Notes under the pieces: generated by a model
What the model was told of the DNA's origin: nothing
Database searches by the model: none
The model's input: only the letters and a program-made list of their open reading frames with translations
NCBI RefSeq assembly: GCF_035581345.1
Contig: NZ_CP141608.1
Location: 3,378,501-3,442,500, forward strand
Source of the DNA: Pseudomonas sp. JQ170C
GTDB taxonomy: Bacteria > Pseudomonadota > Gammaproteobacteria > Pseudomonadales > Pseudomonadaceae
Reading direction: 5' to 3'
DNA length: 64,000 bases
Part shown: piece after piece, positions 60,501 through 64,000 of the stretch
Numbering within the stretch: position 1 is the first letter of the stretch
Layout: every line of letters starts with the position of its first letter
Program-made: the position numbers and the translations under genes

Positions 60501-61179
60501 GGGCCGGGTCCTGGCTGCCTTCGAGCAGTTGCACGTAGATCGCCGCAGCCTTGCCCGGCTGTTCGCTGGCCAGGTACCACTTGGCGGCTTGCTCAAGCCA
60601 GCTGGTCGCCTGCTCGGGTTGGCGCTTGGAAAGCTCGACAAAGCTGTCGGCAGCCACCGCCGGCACCCCGCTTGCGAGGGCAAGGCGGGACAGGGTCTGC
60701 AGTTGCGCGTCGGGCAATGCCTTGTAGTCGAAGGCACGGAAACGGCCGGCCAGGGCCTCGCGATCCGCGTCGCTCACGGGTGCGGCAGCAGTGGCGGTAG
60801 TGGTAGTGGTAGTGGCGGTAGAGGCGGCAGAGTTGGCCTTGCTGGCCATGACCTGAGCATCAAGCGCCAACTGGTAAAAGGGTTTGAGCACCGGGTCGGG
60901 GCTTGGCCACTCGTCCAGGTGCTTCTGTGCCCGGTCGAAGTGGTTCAGCTGCAGCAGCAGATCGAGCAACTGGGTACGCAGCTTCTGGTCTTCGGGATAG
61001 GCACCGAGCAGTACCTCGGCGTAGCCGGCCGAGACTTCGTCCAGCTCCTGGCCATTGGGCTGGAACACGTCTTCATTCTGCAGGGTGGCCCACAGCAGAA
61101 TCCCCACCACCACGGCCACCGCCAGCAATGCCCAGCGGTTGAGCAGACGTGGACTCTTAGTTACAGGAGAGTTTTGCAT
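57535..61179 (-). CDS. pelB: PelB, TPR-rich outer-membrane export porin
   Basis: 1214-residue protein: one N-terminal membrane segment (about 13-35), about 19 TPR-type repeats in the periplasmic part (to about 870) and a C-terminal beta-barrel ending LRFGR. It guides and exports the Pel chain and recruits PelA. Residues around 117-135 are a low-complexity Ala/Thr tract encoded by a ggtagt-type hexanucleotide run (60790-60830). The start overlaps the end of pelA by 23 bases. Confidence 0.93.
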   Translation of the reverse strand: MQNSPVTKSPRLLNRWALLAVAVVVGILLWATLQNEDVFQPNGQELDEVSAGYAEVLLGAYPEDQKLRTQLLDLLLQLNHFDRAQKHLDEWPSPDPVLKPFYQLALDAQVMASKANSAASTATTTTTTATAAAPVSDADREALAGRFRAFDYKALPDAQLQTLSRLALASGVPAVAADSFVELSKRQPEQATSWLEQAAKWYLASEQPGKAAAIYVQLLEGSQDPALRQQYLVAAFKDLVATDRGEEAIELLAREIKAQPDLKYEPALLDLAVDVAVGHARPDLAEQFFVLWRKEQPDTPEVMRKELQKRLAFGDLAGARAAGEQLLVHEPEDIGLLKQLALIAEWQGDIPGALQHWVALFKLHNEPGQYEHAWRLALQGFEFDQGIPLLADIMHSRALTDTELDALIYAEESRGTPEHAEHWLRSYLRHYPKHRLAHLRLLQNLENTGQYDERLVAWQNFSAHFKLTMAERLDWVSNHLKHFDNESAWQVIDAVDTSTVKEVEYWETRSELAWTLERDDDLRQSLEQLLVLKGHLNSGDESVLINLYRQSDPQKALRMMVDSWHRTFEPEQFVYALQLAQDLQEWALVASLLDEAKEAPQVADRAEVWAARGALAAHNKQPDEAIRLYQEGLQRYPHDNLFRERLLWLYVDLGRSNELKPLLQQWRPLARRDSTLWLPFAAANQQLGRSREALAWYRLYLKGNDVDWLIQAAYADALESAGQVDRAQRLRLRLTREITPETVVATPQGYATWLRLLSTSYSSRKAQGQALLWQDGSKPMLQLWFDQMLARLDTINQSAQKGDWLAWARSRGLRIERADQIQEILSGRDRNALEQLIAGNELDPAQKVEALTNLGRPSQALALSLSELGDEQTAAMRDQLRQQAIGLTEATPQGIQFGWQQQNYGGPEFSGPRVSMARYLGDDWYTRLDLEQGDYNGDSLDSSALGTERNVELTLQRQLSDGVLKLMADTSQRDDDDRNGLGISRSWQVTPGDTLEVGGEWQRKSEDTGLMRALGQQSGAWVGGAHRYSARDLLSWNLGQRWFETREGDDLGNGQALRVEYVHTLQFAGPNWELRSGLDYQHNSLDNRNLAHLASSRGGAIDIEDLGLDDPDQLRPDDLLPDRYGQLYIGSSWRRGFPGALNRTRGQYTWLLDVNAGWQWIDNTVNYGFSTGIGMEVFGDDELALTMGYQSAPEGGGGESGGTVGVSYSLRFGR

Positions 61180-63955
61180 CGCTCACCTGCCTGTAAGGAA
61201 GTTGGAAGTGCCAGAGACCCTGGGCCGCCTTGCCGGTAAATTGCTTGCCATTGACCTGTACGCTACAGGCGCCGGCCGAACGCACCGAAAACCGCAGATC
61301 GGTCTGCCCGTCAAAGCCGAAGCTCACTTGCTGGTCGTTGAGGTAGCGCCATTGGGTCAATGGCAGACTCGCCTCCTCCAGTGCCGGGCGCGGGTCGCGA
61401 TCCGGGCGCAGCACCAGCCGGGCGTGGTCATCGCTCAAGTGCACATAACGCCCTTGCGGCAGGTCACGCACACCGGCCACACCCTCGGAGCGGCCAAGGT
61501 CCGGCCAGCCTTGCTGGGCATCCAGGCGCAAGGTGCGCAAGCCGTCCATGCCACGGACCTGCCAGCTGCCATCGGCGTTACGCGCAAGGCTGGACTGATA
61601 CAGCCCGTGCAGGCGCGGCAGATAGTCGCTCATCCACAATGAAATCGGCTGCTGCGCGTTCATGTGCTTGTAGATGTCGGCCATGACCTTGATCGAGGCT
61701 TCCTTGGTGCCGGAATAGAAGTGGTAGTACAGGTGCAGGCCGCGCAGGCGCCGCGGCTTGTCGGTGAGCTGGAAGGTGTCGATTACATCGCGGAACCCGT
61801 AGTACGGCCCTTTCCACAAGTTGGTGTACATGTTCTCGTTGATGATCGGCGCGTAGTACTGCATGCCGCCGCTGGTGGGGCGCAGCAACGGTGACAGGCC
61901 GGTCAGTGACGGGTTGGCGTTGGTCATGATGGTCTGGCCACCGTTGACGTTGGCCAGCCCCGCATCATAGGCAATCTTGATGGTGTCGCCGCTGGGCAAG
62001 GCGTCACCGGGCCAGAACACCATTTTCACCGGCTTCTGCGGCGTGGTCAGGCGGCTGTTGATGTAGTCCCGCGAGCCGACGATTTCGCGGCGAAAATCCA
62101 GCTTGTCGTAGCCGGGAATCTTCAGGTGCAAACCGTATTCGGCGTGAAAGTCATCGCGCTTGACGGTTTTTTCCGGCTGCAGGAAGAACGGGTGGCTGTA
62201 GGTGTGGGTGGCCACTTCAACCTTGGGGTCGGCCAGCACTTCGCGCGCCAGCGGCTCAAGCTCCTTGGCCAGGTACGGGAACATGCCTTTGGGCGAGGTT
62301 TCGCCTTCAATGATGGACACCGAGGTCAGGTAAGGGTTGGCACGGATGAAGTCATCCAGCACTACGCGACCGGAGTACGGCGTGCCAGGGATCTCGGCAC
62401 GCGACGGGAAACCGTCGCCATCAATGTGTACCGTGGCGATACGACGACCATTCTCGGTGGTGGTATCGGGGCGCGGCTGCATCGGCAGGCGCAAGGCCTT
62501 TTGCACGAACGCGAACGGGTCAAGCACCCAGCGGCTGCGTTCGGCGTTGGTTTCGATGACATAAGGCGCCAGGGCCATGCCGCCCCACTCGGCGGTGACG
62601 ATAGGCGTGTACTTGCGGTTCTGGCCATCGCTGAGCACCAGGCCAGGCGTCGGTCCGTCGGGCTTTGCCGACACCAGGGTCAGGCCACGGCTGCGGGGCA
62701 CCAGCGGCGCCTCGAACTTGCCGACCAGGCTGTCGTCCTGGCTGACCACCTGCAACGGGCCGGTTTTGCCGGGGGCGCGTTCGCTCAGGCCCAGGCGCTG
62801 CAACAGCGCCCCGTCTTCGATCGGCAGGCCGGCGAAAATCGCCAGTGGCACCTGCTCATCGAGGCGTTTGTTCACCCAGGTATAAAAAGCGCTGCTGTCT
62901 TCCGGCACGCCGTTGGTCATCCACAGCACCACGCCGGCGTACAAGCCATCGAAGCGATGTTGCGGCAGCGGCTGGTCGGTGGGCAGGTAATCGACCCGGT
63001 AGCCCAGGTACTCGAGCAGACCGCCCAGGAACAGATGGCCAGGGTTTTCGGTGAGGTCGCCTTCGCGCGGGTCGTACAACATGGCGATACGGCGCGGCTG
63101 CACTTCAACCGTGCTCAGGCTCATGCCGTCCAGGTCCGGGGTACTGATCACCGGGGTGAAACCTTCCTGGCTCAATTGCTTGGCCAGCTTGCGGGCTTCC
63201 TCGCGGCGTTCGCTTGGCAGGTAGTCGATGGCCACCAACGGGATGTTTTTTTCGCGCAGCGGCTTGAGCTTGCCTTCGAGCCACTGCTGGTCATCGGCCG
63301 GTACCGGGCGATAACGCTTGGCGCCAGGGTCCCAACCGGCATGGATCGACTCCACCGCCACCGCGCTGGCCACGCCGTCCAGTTCACCGAGCACTTCAAA
63401 GCCGCGGTTGAAAAACAGTTTGAGTTGCGGCTGGCGGCGGTGCAGCTCGCGCAGCAACGAGGCCAGCGCCTTGCGCTGGGCTTCCTGGTCGGCCTTGGGC
63501 AGCAGTTGGAAGCTGTCCAGGGTGTCGAGGAACAAGCCCGAGTAGCCCTGGGCCTTGAGCGCGGCGGCACGCTTGAACAGGTGCTCGCGCCAGGCGTCGG
63601 TGGTCAGGTCCATGACCTGGCTGTTCCAGGCCTGGTTGCGCATGGCGCTGGCGGCCTGGGTCAAGGCATTGCGCTGCAGGGCCGCGCGATCACCATCGAA
63701 CTCGCCGATCGACAGGTAGGCGAAGGGTTGGCTGCCCAGGCGGCGCAGGGTCTCGACATCGGCGGAAGTCAAATGCCCAGGCTCTACAACCGTCCAGTCA
63801 AACTGGGCCAGTTCAGGCAGTGGCGGATTGTCTGCGTACCAGAATGCGACACTTGCAGGCCCGTTGTCCCGAGCCTGTGCGGCAAACCCTGCCATGCACA
63901 ATGCCAGCGCTGAACACCAGCGCCAGGCAGTTGAGCGAACAACTGTCTTTTCCAT
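61157..63955 (-). CDS. pelA: PelA, periplasmic Pel hydrolase/deacetylase
   Basis: 932-residue exported protein: a signal peptide of about 29 residues, an N-terminal GH166 hydrolase domain, a central linking domain and a CE4-like deacetylase. Catalytic residues align at a constant offset of 16 to those described for P. aeruginosa PelA: Asp144 and Glu202 (hydrolase), Asp512, His584 and His588 (deacetylase, HIDGDGFPSR and ATHTYSHPFF). ATG 63955 is preferred over TTG 63961. The promoter lies beyond the 45 visible upstream bases, so any FleQ or c-di-GMP control cannot be judged. Confidence 0.94.
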   Translation of the reverse strand: MEKTVVRSTAWRWCSALALCMAGFAAQARDNGPASVAFWYADNPPLPELAQFDWTVVEPGHLTSADVETLRRLGSQPFAYLSIGEFDGDRAALQRNALTQAASAMRNQAWNSQVMDLTTDAWREHLFKRAAALKAQGYSGLFLDTLDSFQLLPKADQEAQRKALASLLRELHRRQPQLKLFFNRGFEVLGELDGVASAVAVESIHAGWDPGAKRYRPVPADDQQWLEGKLKPLREKNIPLVAIDYLPSERREEARKLAKQLSQEGFTPVISTPDLDGMSLSTVEVQPRRIAMLYDPREGDLTENPGHLFLGGLLEYLGYRVDYLPTDQPLPQHRFDGLYAGVVLWMTNGVPEDSSAFYTWVNKRLDEQVPLAIFAGLPIEDGALLQRLGLSERAPGKTGPLQVVSQDDSLVGKFEAPLVPRSRGLTLVSAKPDGPTPGLVLSDGQNRKYTPIVTAEWGGMALAPYVIETNAERSRWVLDPFAFVQKALRLPMQPRPDTTTENGRRIATVHIDGDGFPSRAEIPGTPYSGRVVLDDFIRANPYLTSVSIIEGETSPKGMFPYLAKELEPLAREVLADPKVEVATHTYSHPFFLQPEKTVKRDDFHAEYGLHLKIPGYDKLDFRREIVGSRDYINSRLTTPQKPVKMVFWPGDALPSGDTIKIAYDAGLANVNGGQTIMTNANPSLTGLSPLLRPTSGGMQYYAPIINENMYTNLWKGPYYGFRDVIDTFQLTDKPRRLRGLHLYYHFYSGTKEASIKVMADIYKHMNAQQPISLWMSDYLPRLHGLYQSSLARNADGSWQVRGMDGLRTLRLDAQQGWPDLGRSEGVAGVRDLPQGRYVHLSDDHARLVLRPDRDPRPALEEASLPLTQWRYLNDQQVSFGFDGQTDLRFSVRSAGACSVQVNGKQFTGKAAQGLWHFQLPYRQVSDAKLSCN

Positions 63956-64000
63956 AATCAACTCTTGATGTACTCGAACGATACGACGATCAATCGTCCC

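Noticed and set aside
57520..61239. A 1239-codon open frame on the plus strand opposite pelB
   Set aside because: Mirror frame of a high-GC gene; no recognisable protein features, while the minus frame encodes a clear PelB. Long antisense frames occur opposite most genes here (for example 171-1748 and 24031-25455).
1..64000. tRNA, rRNA, insertion sequence or phage genes
   Set aside because: Reading both strands showed no transposase, integrase, rRNA segment or plausible tRNA; the few short inverted repeats are REP elements or operators.

Overview
The window is a high-GC chromosomal segment of a Pseudomonas, most likely of the P. putida/P. fluorescens side of the genus. The evidence is the codon use, the P. 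putida-type REP palindromes (core GTAGGAGCGGGCTTGCCCCGCGA), the DUF2388 and DUF1302/DUF1329 proteins, a PtrR/Sad pair and a complete pelABCDEFG operon. Genes are packed tightly and no gene-free stretch exceeds 300 bases. I see no rRNA, tRNA, CRISPR array, insertion sequence or prophage gene.

Layout. (1) 1-3539, minus: an FAH-family hydrolase, an extradiol-dioxygenase-like VOC protein and a flavin ring hydroxylase (cut by the left edge) form an aromatic ring-cleavage operon, divergent from a GntR/FCD regulator (3711-4448) followed by a small lipoprotein. (2) 4751-8220: a PotF-like polyamine-type binding protein and a DadA/PuuB-like flavin amine oxidase, divergent from a LysR regulator. (3) 8239-30243: a large acyl-CoA catabolic locus built around a MalT-like LuxR regulator (23143-25983). 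To its left, on the minus strand, lie three transcription units: crotonase and two acyl-CoA ligases; acyl-CoA dehydrogenase, thiolase, DUF1302 and DUF1329; aldehyde dehydrogenase, alcohol dehydrogenase and two acyl-CoA dehydrogenases. To its right, on the plus strand, one operon carries acyl-CoA dehydrogenase, thiolase, two MaoC proteins and an SDR, i.e. all four steps of one beta-oxidation turn. A shared inverted repeat, CCACCCG-N3-CGGGTGG, stands in front of all four units and of the regulator gene. I consider this the most interesting system in the window: a probable dedicated regulon for oxidising a hydrophobic alcohol or its acid, substrate unknown.

(4) 30258-32981: small exported or lipoprotein genes of unknown role. 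(5) 33009-39024: a Na+/H+ antiporter, a PotE-like permease with a periplasmic binding protein, an NTP/NDP-type transporter and a Tat-exported aldo/keto reductase, with REP elements between them. (6) 39275-42717: a pqiA-pqiA-pqiB-pqiC intermembrane lipid-transport operon. (7) 42825-51671: AI-2E-type permease, yiaV/yiaW-like pair, ptrR/sad (putrescine/GABA end pathway), a MscS-type channel, a tandem universal stress protein, a PhyH-type dioxygenase and a small exported protein. (8) 51755-63955, minus: pelA to pelG, encoding the c-di-GMP-controlled Pel exopolysaccharide machine with its known catalytic and ligand-binding residues intact.

Together the genes describe a catabolically versatile soil or rhizosphere pseudomonad: uptake and oxidation of aromatics, amines and hydrophobic alcohols/acids, envelope lipid maintenance, and biofilm matrix production. 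Functional names rest on reading translated proteins and motifs by eye; no database search was run.
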